Both the position numbers and the translations under genes were made by a program. Below, piece after piece: positions 9,326-16,444 of a stretch of 64,000 nucleotides of DNA. Each line of letters begins with the position of its first letter. The stretch's first letter is position 1. Origin of the DNA: a virus; IMG/VR virus record IMGVR_UViG_3300030329_003230, positions 1 to 64,000 of that record, one strand, 5' to 3'. Below the pieces are notes generated by a model. That model made no database searches. It was given only the letters and a program-made list of their open reading frames with translations, and was not told where the DNA came from.

Positions 9326-10576
9326 TCATCCCCACAAAGAATTTATCCATCTTTTCTTAATTTGTGAATCTTGCACTGCTTTATCATAAGCAGCAGACCA
9401 AGGTTGACCATCTGTTTTTCTCCCACCACCTTCTGAAGACAATACGAATGGTTTTCCATTAGCACCAAGATGGGGAGGTACTACGAATTGAGGTCTAATC
9501 CACAGATTGATTAGCCTATTAAGTGCGGGTTTTCTGATATTAATTTTAAAAGTTTTAATGTCTTCAGAACCAACTACATCTTTTAGTTCAGGAGCAATAT
9601 CTCTCAAATATTTAGAAGAGGTTCTGTTACTCTTAAATTGATGATTTTTAATTCGGTCTAGTAGAGCACCATAATTTACTATGTGACCTCCACCACGATA
9701 AATTGATTTATCTTTCATAAGTTTAGTTAGAAGAGTTTTCAATGCTGTTAGTTTAGATAATGAGTTTATTTTCTGTTCAAAATTACCAACATCATCAATT
9801 ACAACACTTTCAAGATGAGCATTATCAAGTGAATTTTTGAAATTCTCAAGAATCTTCAAAAGACCTTCATCGAATAAATTACCTTTCTCACCACCTACTA
9901 CTTCAGAACCAGAATAAATCGCTTGCCACATAGGAGGCTTTGCTTCATTTTTATTACCACTATACCAAGAAGAATGAACTGCGGGACCACCTGCTTCTTC
10001 TTTTTTACCATCTACCAATTTTCTTTTCCTTATGTAATCTGGAGTCCTATAATGACCATAAACTTTCTCTTTACTAACAACTACCCATTTACCGCCTTTC
10101 TTTTCAATATCTGTAGGGTTATCAAATCTAATATTTCTTGGGTCACTATCTCCTCCAGACATAGAGTTTAATCGCCTTACGAAAACCAATAAGTTATCAT
10201 TTTCTTTCTCATCTATGATAGAATCTTCATCTTGAATTAATTTATTTATACCTTGTAAACTATTTTGCCAAACTCCATCTCTTCCTTCCTGTCCCGGCCT
10301 TTGTTTTTCTGGCTGAACATGAAATTCCAAATGCTCAAATAAATTTGAACTACCTTTACCACCTTCTTTAGAATGGCCTCTACCAGTAACACCAATATCT
10401 GATAATGAAAGACCTTCACATTTCCTCTTCCAAGCTATATACGCTTTCTGAATACTCTTAACTTCAGTTCCTAATTCTTGGTCTATAAGTACGTTGTTTA
10501 CTCTAACCAATCTCTTCTTTTTTACTCTCTTAAGAATCTTTGAAGAATGTTTTCTTAACGTTAAATTCCAACTCAT
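9326..10576 (-). CDS. MSW-tagged hypothetical protein (416 aa)
   Basis: Starts MSWNLTLRKHSSKILKRVKKKR, the tag followed by a strongly basic stretch. A possible globular domain extends to the C-terminus (residues 110-416) with conserved-looking GRDGVWQNSL and RPQFVVPPHLG. No catalytic motif recognised. It overlaps the upstream gene by ATGA. Confidence 0.75.
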   Translation of the reverse strand: MSWNLTLRKHSSKILKRVKKKRLVRVNNVLIDQELGTEVKSIQKAYIAWKRKCEGLSLSDIGVTGRGHSKEGGKGSSNLFEHLEFHVQPEKQRPGQEGRDGVWQNSLQGINKLIQDEDSIIDEKENDNLLVFVRRLNSMSGGDSDPRNIRFDNPTDIEKKGGKWVVVSKEKVYGHYRTPDYIRKRKLVDGKKEEAGGPAVHSSWYSGNKNEAKPPMWQAIYSGSEVVGGEKGNLFDEGLLKILENFKNSLDNAHLESVVIDDVGNFEQKINSLSKLTALKTLLTKLMKDKSIYRGGGHIVNYGALLDRIKNHQFKSNRTSSKYLRDIAPELKDVVGSEDIKTFKINIRKPALNRLINLWIRPQFVVPPHLGANGKPFVLSSEGGGRKTDGQPWSAAYDKAVQDSQIKKRWINSLWG

Positions 10577-11028
10577 TCGTCCTCATCCTCTTTCTTCTTT
10601 TTCTTCCTACTAAAAATTGGTCTTGTTGCTATTCCGGCAGTACTCGTCGTAACTGGTCCTCCTTCCTTTAACATATTAAACCAACGATTTTCATTCCTAA
10701 CCAATTTAGCCAATATGGACAAATCCTTTTCTTTAGCAATCTGCAACTCAGCTTCTTGTTGACTCATAGAATCCATCTTCCCCTTTAATTCCCCAATTAA
10801 TTGCGGATACTGTTTAACAAAATCAGTCTCAACAACTGCTTTCTTGAAATATTCTATTTGCCTAAGACGCTTTTCCGCATCTTTCTTATTATCGTATTCT
10901 CCCATATTTCTACCTCCTTTAGACTCTACTCGATATTTATCACCAATTCTTCTAATCAGCTTTCCACCACCTTCTTTCAGTAGTAGCACCAACATGTCTC
11001 TTCTTCGGACTTCCGGTATAAATGTCAA
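10573..11028 (-). CDS. Small protein with a YRVESKGGRNMGEY-type domain
   Basis: Up to 151 aa. The likely start is an internal ATG at 10995 (MLVLLLKEGGGKL), which reduces the overlap with the upstream gene. The segment KYRVESKGG..MGEYDNKKDAEKRLRQIEYFK resembles a small domain common in marine phage structural regions (from memory). The C-terminus carries RWFNMLKEGGPV, similar to the neighbours' N-terminal tag, then a basic/acidic tail (KKKKKEDEDE). Confidence 0.7.
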   Translation of the reverse strand: MTFIPEVRRRDMLVLLLKEGGGKLIRRIGDKYRVESKGGRNMGEYDNKKDAEKRLRQIEYFKKAVVETDFVKQYPQLIGELKGKMDSMSQQEAELQIAKEKDLSILAKLVRNENRWFNMLKEGGPVTTSTAGIATRPIFSRKKKKKEDEDE

Positions 11029-11272
11029 AAACGCCAGTTTCGTATTTCCTAAGAAAACGAGTTATTTCCGCTTTCGTTGGAATATTCCTACCTGTCAATC
11101 TACCATATTTTTTCTTAGCAGTCTTATTTTGCTCATCTATAAAATTCCACATATCATCTAAAATCTCACTTATTGTCCTCTTCTTACCGTCTGACAATAT
11201 GATATTGATTGTGTCTTTTCCCCACTGAGACATACCAAGATTTCTTTTTACTGATAGTCCCATTTCATTCAA
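10952..11272 (-). CDS. Winged-helix-like small protein
   Basis: 106 aa from TTG 11272, or 103 aa from ATG 11263. It contains RTISEILDDMWNFID...PTKAEITRFLRKYETGVFD, the spacing of a winged HTH DNA-binding domain. Early position in the leftward unit could suit a regulator, but that is inference. The 3' end overlaps the next gene by up to 77 bases. Confidence 0.65.
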   Translation of the reverse strand: MNEMGLSVKRNLGMSQWGKDTINIILSDGKKRTISEILDDMWNFIDEQNKTAKKKYGRLTGRNIPTKAEITRFLRKYETGVFDIYTGSPKKRHVGATTERRWWKAD

Positions 11273-11364
11273 CTCTTTTGGGGGTAATTATTCTCACCTA
11301 ACTTTTTCAAAAAATGACCTGTAATTTGTGTGGGACTAGCAAAAAATTTTTTTCTCCTTTTCAT
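11269..11364 (-). CDS. 31-aa basic peptide
   Basis: ATG at 11364 to TGA at 11269, starting MKRRKKFFASPTQ. The stop overlaps the TTG/ATG start region of the next gene, consistent with translational coupling. A GGAAATAG lies just upstream. Too short for a family assignment; could be a leader peptide. Confidence 0.4.
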   Translation of the reverse strand: MKRRKKFFASPTQITGHFLKKLGENNYPQKS

Positions 11365-11388
11365 CTATTTCCAGCCAATAGGCGTTAA

Positions 11389-11712
11389 TCACAAATCGTT
11401 TATCATCTCGGTAATAACTTGCAAGTCCAACTTTTGTTTAGCAACAAAAGTCTCATTATTAGCATGGCGGGAATCATCATTAGATTTTAGTGGTAATTGG
11501 GTTTGGGCATCTTCTCTCACGTATTCCCTTATACGCCCAATCGCATTACTTAATCTCTGTTCTACATTCTTTAACTCAGAGCGAACACCTTGCGCTTTTA
11601 TTGAACTGGCAATTTTATTTATTCTACTCAATGTTTCAATTAAATACGTTAATTTCGAATTAAGCATATCAATATCTTGTCTTCTTTGTTCATCTACTGT
11701 CAAAATAATCAC
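11389..11712 (-). CDS. Coiled-coil small protein, first leftward gene
   Basis: 107 aa, almost wholly helical with heptad-like Leu/Ile spacing (DIDMLNSKLTYLIETLSRI). The opposite-strand frame over the same interval is hydrophobic and low in complexity and is taken as a shadow. This gene begins the left arm at the divergent junction with the rightward genes. Function unknown. Confidence 0.6.
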   Translation of the reverse strand: MIILTVDEQRRQDIDMLNSKLTYLIETLSRINKIASSIKAQGVRSELKNVEQRLSNAIGRIREYVREDAQTQLPLKSNDDSRHANNETFVAKQKLDLQVITEMINDL

Positions 11713-11899
11713 AACACATTAGCAGGGTTATATTTACTCATATATCCGAACTGCATGTTAAAAACGCAAGGGAATCTGATTAATAGAAGTATGGTTTAGG
11801 CATTCTGCTAATAATTGTCTTTTATCGATTAATGATTTTTGTTAAAATAAATTTTTCTGCAAAGCCATATGGTTGTAACTTTGTCAACAACCTTAATAG
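11713..11899. promoter_or_regulatory. Divergent intergenic region
   Basis: 187 bp separating the leftward and rightward arms. It contains the first CCATATGG palindrome (11865) and, for the left side, an ATATATGA-like sequence around 11742 that could be a TATA box. Both arms are likely to be controlled from here; this is inferred from layout. Confidence 0.5.
11860..11895 (+). repeat. CCATATGG palindromic element 1
   Basis: Core CCATATGG at 11865-11872, right arm TTGTAACTTTG, then AACCTTAA about 25 nt after the core. The gene at 11900 starts just downstream. One of 11 copies in 4.6 kb. Confidence 0.85.
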
Positions 11900-12124
11900 A
11901 TGGTAAATGAACAAGGGCTGATGGACGAATTACAAGCAAGGACAAGGAAAACGATAGCGAGTCTGGACCCTCAACAGAAGATGGAAAGGATGTGTAAGAT
12001 ATTAAAGGACACATCTCAACATCAATCGGTTAACTCTAAGGTTTCATACCTCGTTACTTTCTGTGGAATACCATTTGTTGAGGTTATGGAAGCAATGAAT
12101 AGAATCAATACGGGAGTTGAATGA
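11900..12124 (+). CDS. Hypothetical protein, first rightward gene
   Basis: 74 aa, MVNEQGLMDELQARTR, helical, with no recognised domain. It begins a few bases after palindromic element 1, so its transcript may have a very short leader. Followed 3 nt later by a zinc-finger gene. Confidence 0.65.
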   Translation: MVNEQGLMDELQARTRKTIASLDPQQKMERMCKILKDTSQHQSVNSKVSYLVTFCGIPFVEVMEAMNRINTGVE

Positions 12125-12127
12125 AGA

Positions 12128-12331
12128 ATGAGCGATTTCCATTTGAAATTTACCCAATGTCACGGATGTAAAGGGTTTGATAAATATGAAGAGATGATTT
12201 GGGATTCAAAAAATCGGGCATTTTGCACCGAAGAATGTAAAGATGAAGCAGAGATTGAAGAAGCACACGATAATCATCAAGATTATCTTATGTTAGTAGC
12301 AAAAGAAGAGAGGAATGGTATTTATGATTAA
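12128..12331 (+). CDS. Small zinc-binding protein
   Basis: 67 aa with CHGCKGF near the N-terminus and AFCTEECKDE about 20 residues later: a C-x2-C...C-x3-C site. The rest is acidic and helical. A FCxxEC finger of the same type occurs in the protein at 45267. Function unknown; probably a protein or nucleic-acid adaptor. Confidence 0.7.
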   Translation: MSDFHLKFTQCHGCKGFDKYEEMIWDSKNRAFCTEECKDEAEIEEAHDNHQDYLMLVAKEERNGIYD

Positions 12332-12392
12332 GATGTGTTTTTGTACTTGGGATAAAACATGTTTAAGATGTTCAGAATTTGGAGATGATTAA
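12324..12392 (+). CDS. 22-aa Cys-rich micropeptide
   Basis: MIKMCFCTWDKTCLRCSEFGDD with CxC and CxxC pairs. The start overlaps the previous gene's end and the stop abuts the next ATG, which supports translation. Confidence 0.5.
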   Translation: MIKMCFCTWDKTCLRCSEFGDD

Positions 12393-12728
12393 ATGGTTGA
12401 TAGATACGAAGGACATACACTAACATCACCTATAGAAATGGACGAACCAGATAATACGGGACATATGGAGATGCTTTGTAATGGAGGAATAATAGGTTGG
12501 TTAAAAATGGGTAATTACCCAAGCGCTGATGTCAATGCTAAATTATTGATTGATGCCCCTCGTTTATTATTAGAAAATAGCGTTCTATCAGCAGAAAATA
12601 ACTATCTAAAACTAAAAGATGAACATTTGAGAAACGCATTAGAAGTAATGAGGGATTTAATTAAGAATATGGAAGTACCAAGGGCTCAAATTATTGTGAG
12701 CCAGTTGAATGACATATTAGAAGTATGA
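12393..12728 (+). CDS. Phage-type NAKLL-APRLL family protein
   Basis: 111 aa. The centre has ADVNAKLLIDAPRLLLEN, matching the NARLIAAAPxLL signature common in small phage proteins of unknown function. A long C-terminal helix follows. Recognition rests on that signature only. Confidence 0.7.
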   Translation: MVDRYEGHTLTSPIEMDEPDNTGHMEMLCNGGIIGWLKMGNYPSADVNAKLLIDAPRLLLENSVLSAENNYLKLKDEHLRNALEVMRDLIKNMEVPRAQIIVSQLNDILEV

Positions 12729-12748
12729 ACCTTAGGGTTCTATGGTGA

Positions 12749-12795
12749 CAAAGTACCGAACCATATGGTAAGCAACTTTGGGAGACGAACCTTAT
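12749..12795 (+). repeat. CCATATGG palindromic element 2
   Basis: Left arm CAAAGTACC, core 12761-12768, right arm GCAACTTTG, then GAACCTTAT. Lies between genes ending at 12728 and starting at 12826. Confidence 0.85.
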
Positions 12796-12825
12796 GAACT
12801 AATTATCTAATTATGGTTGATTAAG

Positions 12826-13161
12826 ATGATAGATAGTGTAACAGAGAAAGAATTTGTATTAAGATTTGAAAAAATAGGAAGAAGTGATAATTTCACCCCT
12901 TGGGGTAGAGTTGCGCTGTTTAATTACTTAGAAGAATACGAAGAGGCAACAGGTCAACAAATAGAATTCGACCCTATCGCCCTATGTTGTGAATTCTCAG
13001 AATATGAAAGCCTTGAGGAATTAAACGAAGCCTACGGGAAAGAATTTGAAGATTTAGAAGAAGTTAGAGACTATACTCAAGTTATAGAGATTGAAGTTAT
13101 TGGAGTTGTAGAAGGAGAACTCTCAAGATATAACAAAGGGTTCATCGTGCAGGATTGGTGA
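12826..13161 (+). CDS. Conserved phage protein with IALCCEFSEYESLEE motif
   Basis: 111 aa from ATG 12826; a TTG at 12817 is in frame but less likely. The sequence FDPIALCCEFSEYESLEE and ALFNYLEEYEEATG are hallmarks of a family widespread in phages, usually annotated hypothetical. Acidic and compact. Function unknown. Confidence 0.75.
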   Translation: MIDSVTEKEFVLRFEKIGRSDNFTPWGRVALFNYLEEYEEATGQQIEFDPIALCCEFSEYESLEELNEAYGKEFEDLEEVRDYTQVIEIEVIGVVEGELSRYNKGFIVQDW

Positions 13162-13165
13162 TATA

Positions 13166-13345
13166 ATGTTTCAAAGACGACATTTTGAGGCTATGGCTAA
13201 TGAGGTTATGACATGGGAAAAAACCATGACAAAAACCCAAATAGTGGATTATTTATGTTCCTTATTTGAATATTATAGCCCACACTTCAAACCTGAGAAG
13301 TTCAAAAAAGCCTGCGAAAGCTTTGAAGGGGAGTTGTCGGGGTAA
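13166..13345 (+). CDS. Small protein, FKPEKFKKAC type
   Basis: 59 aa, starting MFQRRHFEAMANEV and ending in a helix FKPEKFKKACESF. Similar F-x-P-x-x-F-x-x-A-C endings are common in small phage proteins. Start 4 nt after the previous gene. Unknown function. Confidence 0.6.
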   Translation: MFQRRHFEAMANEVMTWEKTMTKTQIVDYLCSLFEYYSPHFKPEKFKKACESFEGELSG

Positions 13346-13361
13346 TACCCGGCTTCACTCC
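13330..13361 (+). terminator. Hairpin at gene end
   Basis: Nested inverted repeats: GGAGT (13330) with ACTCC (13357), and inside CGGG (13338) with CCCG (13348). It spans the stop codon of the 59-aa gene and probably ends that transcription unit. Confidence 0.5.
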
Positions 13362-13396
13362 TAATTCCCAAAGTTAGTAGCTACGCCTAAGACACA

Positions 13397-13410
13397 TTAC
13401 CATATGGTAA
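13397..13410 (+). repeat. CCATATGG palindromic element 3
   Basis: Perfect 14-bp palindrome TTACCATATGGTAA. It lacks the outer CAAAG/CTTTG arms. Lies in the 228-bp gap 13346-13573 together with element 4. Confidence 0.8.
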
Positions 13411-13467
13411 TAAAATTTAGATATGTTACTGAGGATATAGTTTCACTTTCACATACAGTACATTTTT

Positions 13468-13499
13468 CAAACCATATGGTCTTACTTTGTCAATGACCC
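13468..13499 (+). repeat. CCATATGG palindromic element 4
   Basis: Core 13472-13479 with right arm CTTACTTTG, about 95 bp before the next gene. Confidence 0.8.
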
Positions 13500-13573
13500 G
13501 TTATAAAATCAAGGTTCCCGCTTAGGTTGAGAGGCACAACAAACGAAAACCCTTGAAATGGAGTTGAAAAGAT

Positions 13574-14098
13574 ATGGCAGATTATACAATGGACGATGAA
13601 AAATGGAATAACAGGGTTTCCCTCATAGAAAGCCACATGGAGCACTATGATGTTGGAGACATGGAACCTGTTCTAAAATGGAACTTGTCAAAGGGACAAG
13701 AAGATGTAGAAAACAGAAAGAGATACTGGGCAAACATTACCAATTTGTTTGCAACAGTAGAGAACTCACCTATCGTTATAGGAAAGAGGTCGAACCTCCC
13801 CCAAGGAGTACAGAACTCACTGACTACGATTTGTGCAGTATATGCAGAAGGACATGCTGCGCTTTTTGCGAGTCACCCGCTTTATGGTGAAACGCTAAGA
13901 GCACGTGGCCGTGCAGGATACACACCTTACGAGTCTGGTGAGGCATATGGAAAAGCAATGGCAAAGAATCTACGTTCACGACTAACCACAATGTACAACA
14001 ATTACGTGAACAAGGCAGAAGAAGAAGTTCAGTGGGACGGAACAGTTGATGAAGACGGTTCCCCAACTGGAATTATTTATCCGGAGGTTGAGGAGTAA
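13574..14098 (+). CDS. Hypothetical protein (174 aa)
   Basis: Starts at ATG behind GGAGTTGAAAAG. Central helices contain small residues (TICAVYAEGHAALFASH) and the C-terminus is acidic. No membrane segment is convincing and no family recognised. Base composition is richer in GC than in neighbouring genes, which may indicate separate origin. Confidence 0.7.
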   Translation: MADYTMDDEKWNNRVSLIESHMEHYDVGDMEPVLKWNLSKGQEDVENRKRYWANITNLFATVENSPIVIGKRSNLPQGVQNSLTTICAVYAEGHAALFASHPLYGETLRARGRAGYTPYESGEAYGKAMAKNLRSRLTTMYNNYVNKAEEEVQWDGTVDEDGSPTGIIYPEVEE

Positions 14099-14108
14099 GC
14101 CTGTTTGG

Positions 14109-14157
14109 GGTGCCTCTCACCTTTTGATTTGGCTTGGCCCTCTTCGGAGGGTCGGCC
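14109..14157 (+). terminator. Two hairpins, second UUCG-capped
   Basis: GGTG-CCTCT-CACC followed by TTTT (14109-14125), then CCCTC-TTCG-GAGGG (14138-14151) inside an outer GGC/GCC. Intrinsic terminator-like signals after the 174-aa gene. Confidence 0.65.
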
Positions 14158-14180
14158 ATTTCATACTTATCGGGTACGTT

Positions 14181-14223
14181 CAAAGCAGTACCATATGGTT
14201 CTAACTTTGGGCAATGAACCTTG
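14181..14223 (+). repeat. CCATATGG palindromic element 5
   Basis: CAAAGCAGTA, core 14191-14198, TTCTAACTTTG, then GAACCTTGA. The next gene starts about 25 bp downstream. Confidence 0.9.
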
Positions 14224-14248
14224 AATAATGAATATGGGGAATAAGGGT

Positions 14249-14497
14249 ATGAACTGGAATGAAGAAGTTGAGGAGTATAAGAAACAGTATGATGATGAAG
14301 ACGGGATTTATGAATACGTTGAAAGTTTAGTGCCTGTATATTATAATGACATCTCAAACACTTTCAATGATATGTCCGAATTGATAACGGCTGATGATGT
14401 AGCTGTTCCTATTTGGCAAGTGATGACAAAACACATCTTTAATGACTATCTTGAGTCATTTATGGAGGCGTGGACTCCTTTTGATGAAGAAGAATAG
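14249..14497 (+). CDS. Small acidic protein
   Basis: 82 aa from ATG 14249, which follows AAGGGT in the same context (GGGTATGA) as the genes at 14590 and 15805. A start at 14228 is also open. Strongly acidic and helical, ending in DEEE. Unknown; acidic small proteins of viruses are sometimes DNA mimics, but nothing specific is visible. Confidence 0.65.
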   Translation: MNWNEEVEEYKKQYDDEDGIYEYVESLVPVYYNDISNTFNDMSELITADDVAVPIWQVMTKHIFNDYLESFMEAWTPFDEEE

Positions 14498-14498
14498 C

Positions 14499-14510
14499 AC
14501 CCTTCGGGGT
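14499..14510 (+). terminator. UUCG hairpin
   Basis: ACCC-TTCG-GGGT directly after the stop codon at 14497. Short but stable tetraloop; probable transcript end. Confidence 0.5.
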
Positions 14511-14519
14511 CAATATTCC

Positions 14520-14565
14520 CAAAGGTATGACCATATGGTTCTAAACTTTGAGTAATAGAACCTTA
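14520..14565 (+). repeat. CCATATGG palindromic element 6
   Basis: CAAAGGTATG, core 14531-14538, TTCTAAACTTTG, then GAACCTTAT, 25 bp before the 14590 gene. Confidence 0.9.
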
Positions 14566-14589
14566 TGAAGTCAAAATAAACATTAGGGT

Positions 14590-14844
14590 ATGAGCGTAAT
14601 ATATGAAATACTAAAAGATGGACAAAGGCTGGGCGGAGGGAGTTTTTACTCCCAAAAAAACAGAGCACAGGAAAAAGTTGACCAAATGAACAAAAACGTG
14701 ATTCAAAGAATCATGTTTGAAGCAAACCGAATGAATGGAGCAATCAGAGGAGCAAACAAAGACGAATTCAGAAACATGATTGACCAAGTAGCGAAACCCC
14801 CATATACAGTCAAAAAAGTACTCGTAGATGATAGTTGGCGCTAA
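14590..14844 (+). CDS. Small basic protein
   Basis: 84 aa, MSVIYEILKDGQRLGGGSFYS. Beta-strand start followed by Lys/Arg/Asn-rich helices. Start behind TTAGGGT. No family recognised. Confidence 0.65.
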   Translation: MSVIYEILKDGQRLGGGSFYSQKNRAQEKVDQMNKNVIQRIMFEANRMNGAIRGANKDEFRNMIDQVAKPPYTVKKVLVDDSWR

Positions 14845-14947
14845 TTATCTCAAGCACAAGGCTACTTGGGCAGAGAACACCTAAGCATGTGTATAAACTG
14901 CTTTTCTTCGGAAGATGTGAATCTTCCACCATTTAAGGTCTTGATTT

Positions 14948-14989
14948 CAAAGTTAAGACCATATGGTAGTGACTTTGTAAACTACCTTA
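14948..14989 (+). repeat. CCATATGG palindromic element 7
   Basis: Best-formed copy: CAAAGTTAAG, core 14959-14966, GTGACTTTG, then ACCTTAA. Confidence 0.9.
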
Positions 14990-15091
14990 AAAAACAAATA
15001 ACGACTGTAAGGGTACAGCACCCAACCGGCGTTCGGTTAACTCAGTTCGTTAATTGTGTGCATATAGGACATGATTCAAGAACATCACAAC

Positions 15092-15191
15092 TCGCACACG
15101 TCCCTCAAGTAGTCACGGTAATGAGCCAACATTTTTCTAGAGAATGAAGGATGCACCTCAAAACCAAGAACTTCTTCGCACACGTCCCTCA
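15092..15191 (+). repeat. 16-bp direct repeat pair
   Basis: TCGCACACGTCCCTCA occurs at 15092-15107 and 15176-15191, with related flanks (AGTAGT / GTTAGT). No third copy seen, so not a CRISPR array. Confidence 0.7.
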
Positions 15192-15265
15192 GTTAGTTAT
15201 GTTCCTCTAAATCAGTATTCGATGGAGATGGCCTCCCATCGGATACAATTGTCCGGCTTGATATA

Positions 15266-15308
15266 CAAAGTTAGAGCCATATGGTTGTGAAAGATGTGAA
15301 CATACCTG
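15266..15308 (+). repeat. CCATATGG palindromic element 8
   Basis: CAAAGTTAGAG, core 15277-15284; right arm degenerate. Confidence 0.8.
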
Positions 15309-15345
15309 CGTAAAAAAACTAAAAAATAAATAATGTTGAAATTCT

Positions 15346-15372
15346 ATTACCATATGGTCTTAACTTTGGGTT
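15346..15372 (+). repeat. CCATATGG palindromic element 9
   Basis: Core 15350-15357 with right arm CTTAACTTTG; precedes the gene at 15410. Confidence 0.85.
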
Positions 15373-15409
15373 CTTCTCAGACCCTGAAATAGAAATCATC
15401 AAGGAAGGT

Positions 15410-15592
15410 ATGAGAGATATGATAGCGTGTGAGATGTGTAGAAGAGTTGAGAGTGTGAGTCCAATGATGAGAGAGACATTGCCTGTTGATATGGTGGGTG
15501 TAAGACTCCCCGTACCATCAGGATTTGGTAGGCTGGTAGAGTGGCATGATGGCCCCTGCGGTCTTTGCATTGAAGAGTTGAGAGGTGATTGA
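15410..15592 (+). CDS. Small CxxC/CxxC zinc protein
   Basis: 60 aa. CEMCRR at residues 7-12 and CGLCIEE near the C-terminus could bind one zinc. The start follows GGAAGGT. Unknown function. Confidence 0.65.
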   Translation: MRDMIACEMCRRVESVSPMMRETLPVDMVGVRLPVPSGFGRLVEWHDGPCGLCIEELRGD

Positions 15593-15594
15593 AT

Positions 15595-15783
15595 ATGGAA
15601 AAGGAATTCATTACCGAACTCCGTAGGATTGTCAATGATAGCCTTTGGGCCGTCCTTTATCCACTTTGCAACGAGGAAAATATGGAGAAATTCGACAGGC
15701 AGGTGAGAAAAAATAACGGCCTTCGGGTCATTATTTTCAAAGTTATGACCATATGGTTCTACTTTGTCAGCAACCATATATGA
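15595..15783 (+). CDS. Possible small protein overlapping palindrome 10
   Basis: 62 aa, MEKEFITELRRIVNDSLW. The first 45 residues look like a normal helical protein; the last 17 are encoded by the UUCG hairpin and the palindrome. Either the gene really ends in the regulatory element or its true stop was lost. Confidence 0.45.
   Translation: MEKEFITELRRIVNDSLWAVLYPLCNEENMEKFDRQVRKNNGLRVIIFKVMTIWFYFVSNHI
15711..15736 (+). terminator. UUCG hairpin
   Basis: AAATAA / TTATTT outer stem with inner GGCC-TTCG-GGTC, followed by T residues. It lies directly upstream of palindrome 10. Confidence 0.5.
15738..15781 (+). repeat. CCATATGG palindromic element 10
   Basis: CAAAGTTATGA, core 15749-15756, TTCTACTTTG, then CAACCATAT; 25 bp before the gene at 15805. 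Confidence 0.9.
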
Positions 15784-15804
15784 ACTCAATTAGTGGTTAA
15801 GGGT

Positions 15805-16011
15805 ATGAGATGGTGGAATAAGAAAAACACGATAGAAGCAACAATGGCAGAGCAAAGATTTGTTATTGAAGTTGGACATAATAGAAACAATGACCTTATC
15901 ATTAAAAAATTGAGAGTGAGCGGTGATAATTTAGAAAACTGCATATCTGATTTGCAATTAGCACTTCAGGATTTTAAGGTGCTACAATTTGAAGGAGGGG
16001 TACAAAAATGA
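15805..16011 (+). CDS. Small hypothetical protein
   Basis: 68 aa from ATG 15805, behind TTAAGGGT. Begins MRWWNKKNTIEATM and continues with a beta-beta-alpha pattern (FVIEVGHN...LIIKKLRVSG). No family recognised. Confidence 0.65.
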   Translation: MRWWNKKNTIEATMAEQRFVIEVGHNRNNDLIIKKLRVSGDNLENCISDLQLALQDFKVLQFEGGVQK

Positions 16012-16133
16012 AGCGACCTACCTTGAATAGCATGATAAGAGATGAACGGATTAAGTGGCTATCAAAAGAGGAAAGAATGCTTCTTCAAGAAATCAAGGAG
16101 GAGAAAACATGGCTTACTCAGATGAACAAGTAA
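16008..16133 (+). CDS. 41-aa basic helical protein
   Basis: MKRPTLNSMIRDERIKWL at the start. ATGA overlap with the previous gene, and the next gene starts inside it behind GGAGGAG. Unknown. Confidence 0.55.
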   Translation: MKRPTLNSMIRDERIKWLSKEERMLLQEIKEEKTWLTQMNK

Positions 16134-16351
16134 AAGACATTTTTGAATTAATGACTATAGTAATAGAAAATGCGACAGGGAAATATTCAGAATACGCTAA
16201 GACATACGCAGAGGCATCATTTGAAGCGTTCGTAATATACGCCGATGATGGATTAAGAATGCAAATACCTTACGTTCTCGCTAACCTTCAAAACTGGAGG
16301 GGAGAAGAGGCAAGGTTTACAAAATCAGCCTTAAAAGAATATATACGTTGA
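16109..16351 (+). CDS. Small helical protein
   Basis: 80 aa from ATG 16109 (MAYSDEQVKDIFEL), preceded by GGAGGAG; a longer frame from 16055 lacks such a site. All-helical. No family recognised. Confidence 0.65.
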   Translation: MAYSDEQVKDIFELMTIVIENATGKYSEYAKTYAEASFEAFVIYADDGLRMQIPYVLANLQNWRGEEARFTKSALKEYIR

Positions 16352-16366
16352 TGGTCGGTATTTAAC

Positions 16367-16426
16367 GACCTTTGCCCACCAAAAACGTAGTTCCATGCTC
16401 ATCCCACCCCCTAAGAGGCAAAGGTC
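16367..16426 (+). terminator. 10-bp stem after gene
   Basis: GACCTTTGCC (16367-16376) pairs perfectly with GGCAAAGGTC (16417-16426) across a 40-nt loop. A smaller GGTCG/CGACC hairpin overlaps its 5' side. It may be a terminator or a structured RNA. Confidence 0.5.
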
Positions 16427-16444
16427 AACTCTTATGGTCACTAG

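Larger units (their letters stand above)
14845..15409 (+). other. Non-coding region with palindromes and a direct repeat
   Basis: 565 bp without a convincing gene. It holds palindromes 7, 8 and 9, a small hairpin AACCG-GCGTT-CGGTT near 15027, and two copies of TCGCACACGTCCCTCA (15092-15107 and 15176-15191), 84 bp apart. Open frames here cross the palindromes and have no ribosome binding site. A small non-coding RNA is possible. Confidence 0.5.

Noticed and set aside
11330-11722. Rightward 130-codon frame
   Set aside because: Antisense to the coiled-coil gene at 11389-11712; hydrophobic, low-complexity translation typical of a shadow frame.
14866-15147. Open frame of 93 codons
   Set aside because: TTG start without ribosome binding site; it runs through palindrome 7 and the direct repeat, and the composition is unlike neighbouring proteins.
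15092-15191. CRISPR array
   Set aside because: Only two 16-bp repeats with one 68-bp gap and no cas genes.
15589-15594. TTG start for the 15595 gene
   Set aside because: The ATG at 15595 is a better start; the gene itself is kept at low confidence because its end is regulatory sequence.
15319-15789. Leftward 156-codon frame
   Set aside because: Antisense to two small rightward genes and crossing palindromes 9 and 10; no ribosome binding site.
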